From Paraburkholderia guartelaensis (GTDB lineage: Bacteria; Pseudomonadota; Gammaproteobacteria; Burkholderiales; Burkholderiaceae), in the NCBI RefSeq assembly GCF_004353905.1, contig NZ_SMOD01000018.1:101559-165558 (forward strand): DNA of 64,000 bases. Reading direction: 5' to 3'. Below, one piece after another: positions 16,588 through 26,035 of this stretch. A program made the position numbers and the translations under genes. The notes beneath the pieces were generated by a model. That model saw nothing but the letters and a program-made list of their open reading frames with translations. It was not told the origin of the DNA and ran no database searches. Position 1 is the first letter of the stretch, and every line of letters starts with the position of its first letter.

Positions 16588-18426
16588 ATGGAAGAGCTGT
16601 TGCCGTACTACGAGCGCGAATTGTCGTTCCTGCGGCGTTATTCGCGCGAATTCGCCCAGCGCTACCCGAAGATCGCGGCCCGCCTCGCGATGACGGGGGA
16701 GCACTGTGAAGACCCGCACGTCGAGCGGATGATCGAGTCGTTCGCGTTGCTTGGCGCGCGCATCAACAAGCGCCTCGACGACGACTACCCGGAGTTCACC
16801 GAGGCGCTGCTGGAGGTGCTGTACCCGCACTATCTGCGTCCGTTCCCCTCGTGCTCGATTGCACAGTTCGGCGTCGCGGGCGCGCTCGGCAATCTCACCG
16901 AGCCGGCCGTGATCGAACGCGGCACGGAACTGAAGTCGCGGCCGATCCGCGGCGTGCAATGCCGCTTTCGCGCCGCCTACGACGTGACGCTCGCGCCGAT
17001 CCGCATTTCGGAGGCGCGCTACGTGCCGGCGGCGATCGCACCGAGCGCGACAATCCTGCCGCCGAACGCAACGGGCGTCCTGTCGATCACGATCGAATCG
17101 ACGTCGCCGCAGTTCGACCTCTCTGCGTGGAAAAGCGGCGCGCTACGTACCTACCTGCACGGCGAGCAGTCGTTCATCGCGGCGCTCGGCGACTGCCTGT
17201 TCGTGCATGCAATTGCCGCTTACGCCGAGCCCGAGCGCAATGGCCGCTGGCGCGCGCTCTCCGCGCTGCCGTTCGCGCAGGCCGGCTTCGACGCGGCTGA
17301 CGCGCTGATCGACTATCCGGCGAAATCGCACCCCGCGTACCGCCTGCTCACGGAGTATTTCGCGTTTCCGGACAAGTTCGATTTCGTCGACTTCGACCTC
17401 GCGGCAATGACCGCCGCGGCGGGGCGCTGCCAGCGACTTACGCTTCATATCGTGCTCAAGGACGTGCGCGGCGACTCGCACGTGGCACGGTTGCTCGACG
17501 CACTCGCGGCGCACCATCTGCGGCTTTTCTGCACGCCCGTGGTGAACTTGTTCAAGCAGCATGGTGAGCCGATTCGCCTCGATCATCAGGCGGTCTCGTA
17601 TCCGGTTGTGGCAGAGGGGAGGCGCGCATTCGCCTACGAGGTCTATTCGATCGACTCCGTGCAACTGGTGCGGCAACGCGCGCACGAAGAGACGGTCGTC
17701 GAGTTCCGGCCTTTTTACTCGCTGCGCCATGGCGAATCGATGCGTGCCGGTCACTACTGGTTTGCCCGTCGCGACGAATCCGTCGCACAAAAGAGTCCCG
17801 GCTACGAAACTGAAATCTCGATCGTCGATATCGACTTCGAAGTGGATACCGAGCAAAACGAAACACTGAGCCTCGATCTGACCTGTACCAACCGCGATTT
17901 GCCCACTGCGCTCGCGACCGGTCTCGAAGGCGGCGATCTGTTTCTGGAGGGCGGCGCGATTGCGAGTAGCATCGCGCTCCTGATGCGGCCGACGCCGTGC
18001 GTGCGCTTCGAGCGCCGGCAGGCCGCGCACTGGCGGCTCATTTCGCATCTCGCGCTCAACCACGTCTCGCTCGTGAACCACGGCGCCACCACGCTCAAGG
18101 AAATGCTCGCGCTCTATGACCTGCGGCGCACGGCGGTGTCGGCGCGGCACGTGGACGGCATTGTCGACGTCGAGCAGCGCGCGGCCGTGCAATGGTTGCC
18201 CGGCAAGCCGTTCGCGACCTTCGTGCGCGGCATCGAGATCCGCCTGACCGTCGACGAGGATCACTTCGTCGGCACTAGCCTCGGAACGTTCGTGCGCGTC
18301 ATCGACGTGTTTTTCGGGCTTTACGTGCACATCAACAGCTTCGTGCAACTGGTCGTCGTTTCGCGGCGCACCGGCGAGGAGATCATGCGATGCAGCCCCC
18401 GCAGCGGCGAATCGATTCTGGCGTAA
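16588..18426 (+). CDS. tssF: T6SS baseplate protein TssF
   Basis: 612 residues. MEELLPYYERELSFLRRYSR and QRYPKIAARLAMTGEHCEDP are hallmark TssF sequence, followed by IESFALLGARINKRLDDDYP and the C-terminal FVRVIDVFFGLYVHINSFVQ. TssF with TssG forms the wedge arms of the baseplate. A GGGAG ribosome site lies just before the start, preceded by an eight-G run at 16566-16573. tssG begins inside its last codons, which implies translational coupling. Confidence 0.97.
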   Translation: MEELLPYYERELSFLRRYSREFAQRYPKIAARLAMTGEHCEDPHVERMIESFALLGARINKRLDDDYPEFTEALLEVLYPHYLRPFPSCSIAQFGVAGALGNLTEPAVIERGTELKSRPIRGVQCRFRAAYDVTLAPIRISEARYVPAAIAPSATILPPNATGVLSITIESTSPQFDLSAWKSGALRTYLHGEQSFIAALGDCLFVHAIAAYAEPERNGRWRALSALPFAQAGFDAADALIDYPAKSHPAYRLLTEYFAFPDKFDFVDFDLAAMTAAAGRCQRLTLHIVLKDVRGDSHVARLLDALAAHHLRLFCTPVVNLFKQHGEPIRLDHQAVSYPVVAEGRRAFAYEVYSIDSVQLVRQRAHEETVVEFRPFYSLRHGESMRAGHYWFARRDESVAQKSPGYETEISIVDIDFEVDTEQNETLSLDLTCTNRDLPTALATGLEGGDLFLEGGAIASSIALLMRPTPCVRFERRQAAHWRLISHLALNHVSLVNHGATTLKEMLALYDLRRTAVSARHVDGIVDVEQRAAVQWLPGKPFATFVRGIEIRLTVDEDHFVGTSLGTFVRVIDVFFGLYVHINSFVQLVVVSRRTGEEIMRCSPRSGESILA

Positions 18427-19475
18427 TCGAGCGGCTGCTCGATGAGCCGCACCGCTTTGGGTTCTTCCAGGCGGTGCGCCTGCTCGAGCGCTGGTTCGTC
18501 GACAAGGCCGGCGCGCGGCAGCGCGACGTGCTCCCACAGCGAATCGGCTTTCGCAACACGCTGTCGCTCGCGTTTCCGGCCAGCGAAATTGCGGGCGCCG
18601 TGTCTTATGACGCGGCCGGCGCGCCGCTGGCCGATGCCGAGAAACGCTCGGCCGCGCTCGATGCGGGCGAGCTCGAACGCGTGGATCTCACGCCCGCGTT
18701 CTTCGGGCTGCTGGGCGCGCAAGGCGCGCTGCCGCTGAACTACACCGAGCAGATCGTCGCGCGCGAGCAATTGCGGCGCGACCGCGCGGCACGCGAGTTT
18801 TTCGACGTGTTCTCGAACCGCGCCACGGCGCTGTTCTATTCGGCGTGGAAAAAGTATCGGCTTCCGTTGCACTACGAACTCGATCGCGACGAACGCTATC
18901 TGCCACTGCTGCTCGCGCTTGCGGGTGTGGCCAACGACGCGTCGCGCGAGAGCCTGCAGGACGGTGGCGGCGCGCTCTTCGACGAGGCGATCGCGGGGCA
19001 TGCGGTGGCCGCGCGTCATCAGCCGGTTTCCGCCGCGTATCTGCGCCAGACGCTCTCCGACTATTTCGGCGTGCCCGTGCAAGTCGAACAGTTCGTAGGC
19101 AAGTGGTACGACGTGCCGCCCGATCAGCTTTCCATGCTCGGCCAGCGCAACGTGATGCTCGGCGCAACGGCGCTTGCGGGCGAGCGCGTCTGGCAACGCG
19201 ACATGCGTGCGCGCCTCGTGATCGGGCCGCTTTCGAAGACCGACTATGAGGCCTTCCTGCCGGGCGCGGAACACGCGCTCGCACTCGAACGCATGCTCAC
19301 GCTGGTCGCGCGCGTGACGCTCGAATACGAGGTGCTGCTGGTGCTGCGCCGCGAGGAAGTTGGGCCAAGCCGCCTGGGCGCCGGCGCGCGTCTCGGCTGG
19401 GATGCTTTCCTTTGCACGCACGAAGCCGACCGCGACCGCCGCGACGCACGCTACGAACTGCACGTCATTCATTGA
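18390..19475 (+). CDS. tssG: T6SS baseplate protein TssG
   Basis: 361 residues. FGFFQAVRLLERWF near the N-terminus is the family signature, followed by LSLAFPASEIAGA, DLTPAFFGLLGAQGALPLNY and FFDVFSNRATALFYSAWKKY. The start overlaps tssF by 37 bases, a common arrangement for these two genes. TssG binds two copies of TssF in the baseplate wedge. The C-terminus carries LGAGARLGWDAFL as in homologues. Confidence 0.97.
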   Translation: MQPPQRRIDSGVIERLLDEPHRFGFFQAVRLLERWFVDKAGARQRDVLPQRIGFRNTLSLAFPASEIAGAVSYDAAGAPLADAEKRSAALDAGELERVDLTPAFFGLLGAQGALPLNYTEQIVAREQLRRDRAAREFFDVFSNRATALFYSAWKKYRLPLHYELDRDERYLPLLLALAGVANDASRESLQDGGGALFDEAIAGHAVAARHQPVSAAYLRQTLSDYFGVPVQVEQFVGKWYDVPPDQLSMLGQRNVMLGATALAGERVWQRDMRARLVIGPLSKTDYEAFLPGAEHALALERMLTLVARVTLEYEVLLVLRREEVGPSRLGAGARLGWDAFLCTHEADRDRRDARYELHVIH

Positions 19476-19506
19476 ACACAAGAGACCCGAGGCCGGACCG
19501 GACGAC

Positions 19507-22167
19507 ATGAGCACGCCCCTGAAAACCCTGATCGCGAAGCTGAACACGACCTGCCGGCTGGCTACCGAGCGTGCGGCGAGTGCGTGCCTGTCGCGCGGAC
19601 ACTACGAAGTGGACCTCGAGCACGTGCTGCTCGCGCTGCTCGAAGAACCGGCCAGCGACCTCGCCTGCGTGCTGCGTGCGTCGCGCATCGATGCGCATGC
19701 GCTGCGTGCGGATCTGGAGCGCGAACTGCAACGCCTCAAGACGGGCAATACACGTACGCCGGTGTTCTCGCCGCATTTGATCGCGCTGTTCGAGCAGGCC
19801 TGGCTCATCGCGTCGCTCGACTCGCAGATCGGGCGCATCCGCTCCGGTCATCTGCTGCTCGCGCTCTTGAGCGCGCCCGATCTCGCGCAGTTCGCGCAGC
19901 GCATGTCAGCGCGTTTCGCCGAGGTTCCAGTCGCCGAACTCAAGCATCGCTTCGAGGAAGTGACGCACGGCTCGGTCGAGGTCGAGCCGGTCGAAGGCGC
20001 GGCAGAAGCCGGTAGTGAAGTCGCGAGCGTAACGAGTATCGCTCCTTCGAAAACGCCCGCGCTCGATACCTACACGACCGACCTGACTCAGCGCGCGCGC
20101 GAGGGGCTCGTCGACCCGGTGATCGGGCGCGAAGCGGAAATCCGCCAGACGATCGACATCCTGATGCGCCGCCGCCAGAACAACCCGATTCTCACCGGCG
20201 AGCCGGGTGTGGGCAAGACGGCTGTGGTGGAAGGGCTCGCACTGCGCATCGCCGCGGGCGACGTGCCAGAGGCGCTGTGCGGCGTTGTGCTGCGCGTGCT
20301 GGACATGGGGCTGCTGCAGGCTGGCGCGAGCGTGAAGGGCGAGTTCGAAAACCGTCTGAAGAGCGTGATCGACGAGGTGAAGAAAAGTGCACAGCCCATT
20401 GTGCTCTTCATCGACGAGGCACACACCATCATTGGAGCAGGCGGCCAGGCGGGCCAGAACGATGCGGCGAACCTGCTCAAGCCCGCACTCGCGCGTGGCG
20501 AGCTGCGCACGATCGCTGCGACTACGTGGAGCGAGTACAAGCGCTACTTCGAGAAAGATGCGGCGCTGGCGCGGCGTTTTCAGGTGGTCAAGATCGAGGA
20601 GCCGGACGAAACGCTCGCGGCAGCCATGCTGCGCGGTATGGTGGGGCTCATGGAGCGCCACTTCGACGTGCGCATTCTCGACGAGGCAATCACCGAGGCC
20701 GTGCGGCTGTCGCATCGGTATATCAGCGCGCGGCAACTGCCCGACAAGGCCGTGAGCGTGCTCGATACCGCGTGCGCCAGGGTGGCGCTCGCGCAGGGCG
20801 CGACGCCCGGCGCGATCGACGACGGCAAGAAGCGCATCGAACGTATCGAAGCGGAGATCGCTTCGCTCGAGCGGGAAACCGTGCATGGCGCCGAGCATGA
20901 GGAGCGCCTCGCGGCGCTGCGCGAGGCGCGCGACACTGCCGCTCGCGAACTGGCAGAAAGCGAGACGCGCCACGCCGAGGAGCGCGAACTCGTGGCGCAG
21001 ATCACGAAACTGCGCGGCCAGATCGACTCGGCGCGCGAAGACAGTACGTCATCCGAACGAATGCGCGACGCCGATGCCGCGCGCGAATCGTTGCCGTCGC
21101 TCATCGCGCGCCTGCACACGCTGCAACAGAACGCGCCGATGGTGCCGCTGCAGGTCGATGCGCACGTGGTGGCGGAAATCGTCGCTTCATGGACCGGCAT
21201 TCCGCTTGGCCGCATGGTGAAGGATGAAATCCAGACCATGCTGAATCTTCATCCGTTGCTGGCCGACCGCGTGATCGGCCAGGATCACGCGCTCGAAGCC
21301 ATCGCGCAGCGCGTGCGCACGGCGGGCGCGAATCTGGAGGACCCGAACAAGCCGCGTGGCGTCTTCATGTTCGTGGGACCGTCCGGCGTGGGCAAGACGG
21401 AGACGGCGCTCGCATTGGCCGACATTCTCTACGGCGGCGAGCGCAAGCTCATCACCATCAATATGAGCGAGTATCAGGAGGCGCACAGCGTGTCGGGCCT
21501 GAAGGGCTCGCCGCCCGGCTATGTAGGCTACGGCGAAGGTGGCGTGCTGACCGAGGCCGTGCGCCGCAATCCGTATTCCGTCGTGCTGCTCGACGAAGTG
21601 GAAAAGGCTCATCCCGACGTGCTGGAAATGTTCTTCCAGGTTTTCGACAAAGGCACGATGGACGACGCCGAGGGCCGCGCGATCGATTTTCGCAACACGC
21701 TCATCATTCTCACGTCGAATGTGGGTTCGACTGCCGTCATGCAGGCCTGCCTGAACAAGTCCGATGAAGAACTGCCTGACGCTGAGGCGCTGGCAGAGCT
21801 GCTGCGCCCGCAACTGTACAAGTCGTTCAAACCCGCTTTCCTCGGCCGCATGAAAGTCGTGCCGTATTACCCGATCTCCGACGATGTGCTCGCTGAGATC
21901 ATCGAGCTGAAGCTCGAGCGCATTCGCCGCCGCGTCGAGGCGAACCATGGCGCGACGTTCGAATGGGACGAGTCGCTCGTCGATGCGGTGCTCGCACGAT
22001 GCACTGAAGTCGATTCGGGCGCGCGCAACGTCGACCACATTTTGAACGGCACGCTCTTGCCGGAACTCGCACAGCAGATTCTGGAGCGCATCGCGCAGGG
22101 CACATCGCTCGCGCGTGTGAGCGTGCGCGCCGATGATGCAGGTGAGTTCGAGTACGCGGTGCAATGA
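19507..22167 (+). CDS. tssH: T6SS sheath-recycling AAA+ ATPase TssH (ClpV)
   Basis: 886 residues from ATG 19507. The open frame begins at 19360 inside tssG, but homology starts here (LKTLIAKLNTTCRLATERAA). Order: Clp N-domain with SRGHYEVDLEHVLLALLEEP, first AAA+ module with Walker A GEPGVGKTAV and Walker B VLFIDEAH, a coiled-coil middle region near 410-530, and second AAA+ module with GPSGVGKTETALA and VVLLDEVEKAHPDV. ClpV unfolds contracted TssB/TssC sheath so that subunits can be reused. The YGEGGVLTEAV pore-loop region is present. Both ATP sites look intact. Confidence 0.97.
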   Translation: MSTPLKTLIAKLNTTCRLATERAASACLSRGHYEVDLEHVLLALLEEPASDLACVLRASRIDAHALRADLERELQRLKTGNTRTPVFSPHLIALFEQAWLIASLDSQIGRIRSGHLLLALLSAPDLAQFAQRMSARFAEVPVAELKHRFEEVTHGSVEVEPVEGAAEAGSEVASVTSIAPSKTPALDTYTTDLTQRAREGLVDPVIGREAEIRQTIDILMRRRQNNPILTGEPGVGKTAVVEGLALRIAAGDVPEALCGVVLRVLDMGLLQAGASVKGEFENRLKSVIDEVKKSAQPIVLFIDEAHTIIGAGGQAGQNDAANLLKPALARGELRTIAATTWSEYKRYFEKDAALARRFQVVKIEEPDETLAAAMLRGMVGLMERHFDVRILDEAITEAVRLSHRYISARQLPDKAVSVLDTACARVALAQGATPGAIDDGKKRIERIEAEIASLERETVHGAEHEERLAALREARDTAARELAESETRHAEERELVAQITKLRGQIDSAREDSTSSERMRDADAARESLPSLIARLHTLQQNAPMVPLQVDAHVVAEIVASWTGIPLGRMVKDEIQTMLNLHPLLADRVIGQDHALEAIAQRVRTAGANLEDPNKPRGVFMFVGPSGVGKTETALALADILYGGERKLITINMSEYQEAHSVSGLKGSPPGYVGYGEGGVLTEAVRRNPYSVVLLDEVEKAHPDVLEMFFQVFDKGTMDDAEGRAIDFRNTLIILTSNVGSTAVMQACLNKSDEELPDAEALAELLRPQLYKSFKPAFLGRMKVVPYYPISDDVLAEIIELKLERIRRRVEANHGATFEWDESLVDAVLARCTEVDSGARNVDHILNGTLLPELAQQILERIAQGTSLARVSVRADDAGEFEYAVQ

Positions 22168-22236
22168 CCATGACCATGAAACGCGGCCGCCGCGCTTCGC
22201 TCGAAGCCCGCCGCCTTAGCCCTTTTGTAGAACGCC

Positions 22237-23358
22237 ATGTCGACTGACACGACCGCGCTGCTAGCGCCTATTAATGAAGCGTCGCCGTGCGGCGCCGACC
22301 TGCTGTTTTCGGCGGATTTCGACGCGATTCAGCATGCACGCCGCTTCGACGACCCGTCGCTCGACCAGGGCGAGTGGATCACCGAGATCAAGGAAGCCGA
22401 CTGGCCTTTCGTCGTCGAGCGTTGCACGGCAATGCTGCGCACGCAGACGAAGGACTTGCGGCTCGCCGTGTGGCTCACCGAGGCGCTCGCGATTCAAGAG
22501 GGCGTGCCGGGACTCACGCAGGGCTATGCGCTCCTGGCCGGACTCGTCGATCAGTATTGGGAGCAGGTTCATCCACTGCCCGAAGGCGACGACACGGAGT
22601 ATCGGCTCGGCAATGTCGCGTGGCTCGCGGGCCGCACGGCGGAATTGCTGCGTTCGGTGCCGCTCACGCAGTCGGGTGTGGCGTTCAGCGCGATCGACTG
22701 GGATGTCGCGATGCACGTCGCGCAGGCAGTCAAGCGCGATCCGGATCACGCAGACGATATCGCGCGCGGCAAGCCTTCGGTTGAGCAGATCGACGCCTCG
22801 AAGCGGGCCACGCCGGCTTCGTTCTATCGAACGTTGCTCGCGCAGTTGAAAGCATTCGAAGCCGCTCTCGCTGCGCTCGATATGGTGCTCGAGGCGCGAG
22901 CCGGTGATGCGGCGCCGAGCTTCCGGCAAGCGCGCGAGGCCAACGAGAGCGTGTATGGACTTGCGGAGCGGTTCGCGCGTGACGTGGGCGTGAACCTGAA
23001 TGCGGAGACTTTGGAGCCTGCCGTGCAACCGGCCGCTTCGCCCGTGGCTGTCGAACGCGCAGAACCGAGCTTCAAGACACCTTTGGCCGTTGAGGACACC
23101 ATGGCGAATCCGATTCGAATGCCGGTCCGCGCGTACGCGGGCATACAGAGCCGTGCCGAAGCCGTCGCGCAACTGCGTGCGGTGGCGGTGTTCTTTCGCG
23201 AGACCGAACCGCATAGCCCCGCCGCCTATCTCGCGGACAAGGCGGCGGAATGGGCGGAAATGCCGCTGCACAAGTGGCTTTCGTCCGTGGTGAAAGACGA
23301 TGGCACGCTCGCGCAAATTCGCGAGATGCTTGGTGTGAAGACGGATGATGCGGGTTGA
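22237..23358 (+). CDS. tssA: T6SS cap/priming protein TssA (ImpA N-terminal domain)
   Basis: 373 residues. The ImpA N-terminal domain is clear (NEASPCGADLLFSADFDAIQ, then TKDLRLAVWLTEALAIQEGV and YWEQVHPLPEGDDTEYRLGN). A short C-terminal domain (SRAEAVAQLRAVAVFFRETE, then PLHKWLSSVVKDDGTLAQIR) places it with the shorter TssA class and not with long cap-forming proteins. TssA primes tube and sheath assembly at the baseplate. The ribosome site is weak, and 69 bases separate it from tssH. The cargo island begins immediately after. Confidence 0.95.
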   Translation: MSTDTTALLAPINEASPCGADLLFSADFDAIQHARRFDDPSLDQGEWITEIKEADWPFVVERCTAMLRTQTKDLRLAVWLTEALAIQEGVPGLTQGYALLAGLVDQYWEQVHPLPEGDDTEYRLGNVAWLAGRTAELLRSVPLTQSGVAFSAIDWDVAMHVAQAVKRDPDHADDIARGKPSVEQIDASKRATPASFYRTLLAQLKAFEAALAALDMVLEARAGDAAPSFRQAREANESVYGLAERFARDVGVNLNAETLEPAVQPAASPVAVERAEPSFKTPLAVEDTMANPIRMPVRAYAGIQSRAEAVAQLRAVAVFFRETEPHSPAAYLADKAAEWAEMPLHKWLSSVVKDDGTLAQIREMLGVKTDDAG

Positions 23359-23360
23359 GC

Positions 23361-26033
23361 ATGAATCTCACTGAACTTGTTCAGGTCATTCAGGGCGGTC
23401 TGATCCAGCAGGACCGCCTGATCAAGACCGATATTCCAGCCTTGCCGGATAGTGCGCTCGTGCCGCGCAGGGCGGTTCTTTGTTCGGAGCTGGGGCGCGA
23501 TTTCAGTGGCACGCTCGATCTGGTGTCCACGGCGGGCGACATCGAACTCAAGAAGCTCATCGCGCAGCCAATGACGCTGTGGATTCAGCAGGCGGACAAG
23601 TCCTATCTCCCGGTCAACGGCTATATTCATACGGCCCGAAGGCTCGGTGCGGACGGCAGCTTCACGAGTTACCAGCTGACCTACGCCTCATGGATGCACT
23701 TTCTTAGGTTCCGCAGCGACATGCGGTACTGGCAGGACAAGAGCGCCGACGCCATCATCACGGACGTATTCAACGGGCATCCGCAGGCGCGCGGCCAGTT
23801 CCAGTTCGCGCTGAGCAAGCCGCTGCCACAACGCTCATATTGTCGCCAGAGCGAAACTGACTGGAATTTTGTCCACCGGCTGATGGAGGAAGAAGGTCTG
23901 TTCGGCTTCTGGCGGCAGGCCAAGGACGGCAAGTCACATACGTTGGTCGTGACCGACGACATCCATTCGCTCGACGAGGTGTCGCCTAATCCGGTTACGT
24001 TCTACCGGTCCGGCACTGGCAGCGAAACGGACGCCTTCACGCAGTGGTCGGGCTCGCGGACGTTGCAGAGCACGGTGCATACGACGCGCACGTTCGACTA
24101 CAAGACGCCGTCGTCCGCGGTCAATCCCAAAGGGACAACACTGCCGACGATGGCGAACCAGGGGAATCTGCCCGAGCAAGCTGAGGTCTATGAGTATACC
24201 GGTGCATATACATACTCGGACCAGACTCGTGGCGAGCACCTTTCAAGAGTTCATCTGGAAGAATGGGAGTCGCGTGCCAAACGGTTCTATGCGGCGGGTG
24301 GCGTTCGCGGTATGGATGCGGGACTGCGCTTCGAACTGACCGGTCACCCGGAGCACGATCACGATCCGGCGGGCCAGCGGGAATTCGCGGCAATCAAGGT
24401 GCGCCGGTACATCGAGAACAACCTGCCGCTTTCGGACCACGAAGCGAGCTTTCCGCACAGCTTGCAGAACGAACTGGCGAAGGCCAAATCCGGGCACACC
24501 GGAGAAACTGTTACCCAGGAAGACGGTTCCGCAGGTTTTTATCTGGTCGAAGTCGAAGCGCAGCGCGTGACGGTTCCGTACCGCAGTCCGTTCGAGCACA
24601 AGAAGCCAGAAATGCACCTGGAGACGGCTATCGTCGTCGGTCCGCAGGGCGAAGAGGTCTACACGGACGAACTGAACCGCGTGAAGGTGATGTTCATCTG
24701 GGACCGGCAGAATTCTGGAGATGCGGGCGCTTCGTGCTGGGTGCGGGTCGCGCAGTCGGATACGGGGGGCGGTTACGGTAGCGTTCACGTTCCTCGGGTC
24801 GGTGAGGAAGTGCTCATCGGGTATGTAGGCGGAGATTGCGATCGGCCGATTGTTCTGCATCGCGTCTACAACGGGAGCGTCCAGCCGCAGTGGCACAGCA
24901 ACGGGATTCTCTCGGGCTACCGATCGAAGGAGTATTCGGGTTCGGGATTTAACGAAATGGTTCTCGACGATGCGACGGGGCAGAATCGGGCAAGGTTGTT
25001 CAGCAGTACGGGGAACAGTCTGCTTCACTTGGGGTACTTGATCGACCAGAGTGGAAATACACGCGGTTCATATCTTGGCTCAGGATTCGATCTGAAGACG
25101 GATTCGTACGGTGCGGTGCGTGCTTCGCAGGGGCTGTACGTCTCGACGCATCCTAAGCAAGCTGGCAGCCAGCAACTGGACGTGAGCGAGGCCAGGCAGC
25201 AACTCGTGGGCGCCGAGGGCGTGGTCGAGTCGATGTCGCAGGCTAGCGAGGCGCATCAGGCCGAAACTTTGAGCGACGGCCACGACGCGCTCAAATCCTT
25301 CACCGACGCAACACAGAGCAGTGCGCAGGGTGCGGCTTCGTCCGGTGGCAGAACGGCTGGAGGTGGCACCGGCAGTGCAAACGCTTTCAAGTCGCCTGTG
25401 ATGCTGGTTGCGAGTCCGTCCGGTATTGCGCTGTCGACGCAAAAGTCAGTGCACTTGGCGAGTGATCAGCAGACTAACCTGGTTAGTGGACAGAGCACGT
25501 TCATCGCCAGCGGGAAATCGCTTGTAGCCAGCGCTGCCGAGAAGATCAGTCTGTTCGTGCAGAACGCGGGGATGAAACTGTTTGCGGCCAAGGGGAAGGT
25601 CGAGGTGCGCGCATATTCCGATAACGTGGAGGTCACTGCGCAAAAGGGCGTCAAGATGCTCTCGGCAGCAGGAAGCATAGAAGCGATCGCGAAGGAACAA
25701 GTTCTCCTGACCTCGGGTGGCGCATACATCAGGGTCAAAGACGGGAACATCGAGATTCATGCGCCGGGAAAGATTGATATCAAGGGCGCACAACATTCAT
25801 TCGCCGGTCCAACGAGTCTTGCCGAGACATACAACCTCGAAGGCAAGAAGGCCGAAATGCGCCTCCGCTACGTCGATGCCGACGGAAACGTTCCCTTCGG
25901 CGAGCCACTCCAGCTAGCTGCGCAAGATGGCGCAACACATAGTGTTTCACTTGACGGAGAAGGAAAGGCAGTGTTGAAGAATATCGATTTCGGCTCTTTG
26001 ACCGCAGTTCAGACGAAACGTGTTGGAGATTGA
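23361..26033 (+). CDS. vgrG: T6SS spike protein VgrG (TssI) with C-terminal extension
   Basis: About 890 residues. I use ATG 23361; a TTG two codons earlier is in frame but overlaps tssA. The gp27-like part includes FRSDMRYWQDKSADAIITDV and SETDWNFVHRLMEEEGLFGF; the gp5/OB part shows RNSGDAGAS-like DRQNSGDAGASCWVRVAQSD and the FNEMVLDD segment. From about 520 there is the long beta-helix with DUF2345-type repeats (IALSTQKSVHLASDQQTNL, ISLFVQNAGMKLFAAKGKVE). The last about 70 residues (YNLEGKKAEMRLRYVDADGN) form a small beta domain that may dock the effector encoded next. G+C drops towards its 3' end, where the cargo island begins. Confidence 0.96.
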   Translation: MNLTELVQVIQGGLIQQDRLIKTDIPALPDSALVPRRAVLCSELGRDFSGTLDLVSTAGDIELKKLIAQPMTLWIQQADKSYLPVNGYIHTARRLGADGSFTSYQLTYASWMHFLRFRSDMRYWQDKSADAIITDVFNGHPQARGQFQFALSKPLPQRSYCRQSETDWNFVHRLMEEEGLFGFWRQAKDGKSHTLVVTDDIHSLDEVSPNPVTFYRSGTGSETDAFTQWSGSRTLQSTVHTTRTFDYKTPSSAVNPKGTTLPTMANQGNLPEQAEVYEYTGAYTYSDQTRGEHLSRVHLEEWESRAKRFYAAGGVRGMDAGLRFELTGHPEHDHDPAGQREFAAIKVRRYIENNLPLSDHEASFPHSLQNELAKAKSGHTGETVTQEDGSAGFYLVEVEAQRVTVPYRSPFEHKKPEMHLETAIVVGPQGEEVYTDELNRVKVMFIWDRQNSGDAGASCWVRVAQSDTGGGYGSVHVPRVGEEVLIGYVGGDCDRPIVLHRVYNGSVQPQWHSNGILSGYRSKEYSGSGFNEMVLDDATGQNRARLFSSTGNSLLHLGYLIDQSGNTRGSYLGSGFDLKTDSYGAVRASQGLYVSTHPKQAGSQQLDVSEARQQLVGAEGVVESMSQASEAHQAETLSDGHDALKSFTDATQSSAQGAASSGGRTAGGGTGSANAFKSPVMLVASPSGIALSTQKSVHLASDQQTNLVSGQSTFIASGKSLVASAAEKISLFVQNAGMKLFAAKGKVEVRAYSDNVEVTAQKGVKMLSAAGSIEAIAKEQVLLTSGGAYIRVKDGNIEIHAPGKIDIKGAQHSFAGPTSLAETYNLEGKKAEMRLRYVDADGNVPFGEPLQLAAQDGATHSVSLDGEGKAVLKNIDFGSLTAVQTKRVGD

Positions 26034-26035
26034 AT

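Noticed and set aside
18321..19547. Long minus frame opposite tssG
   Set aside because: tssG is clear on the plus strand with translational coupling to tssF; the minus frame is Arg/Ala/His-rich noise.
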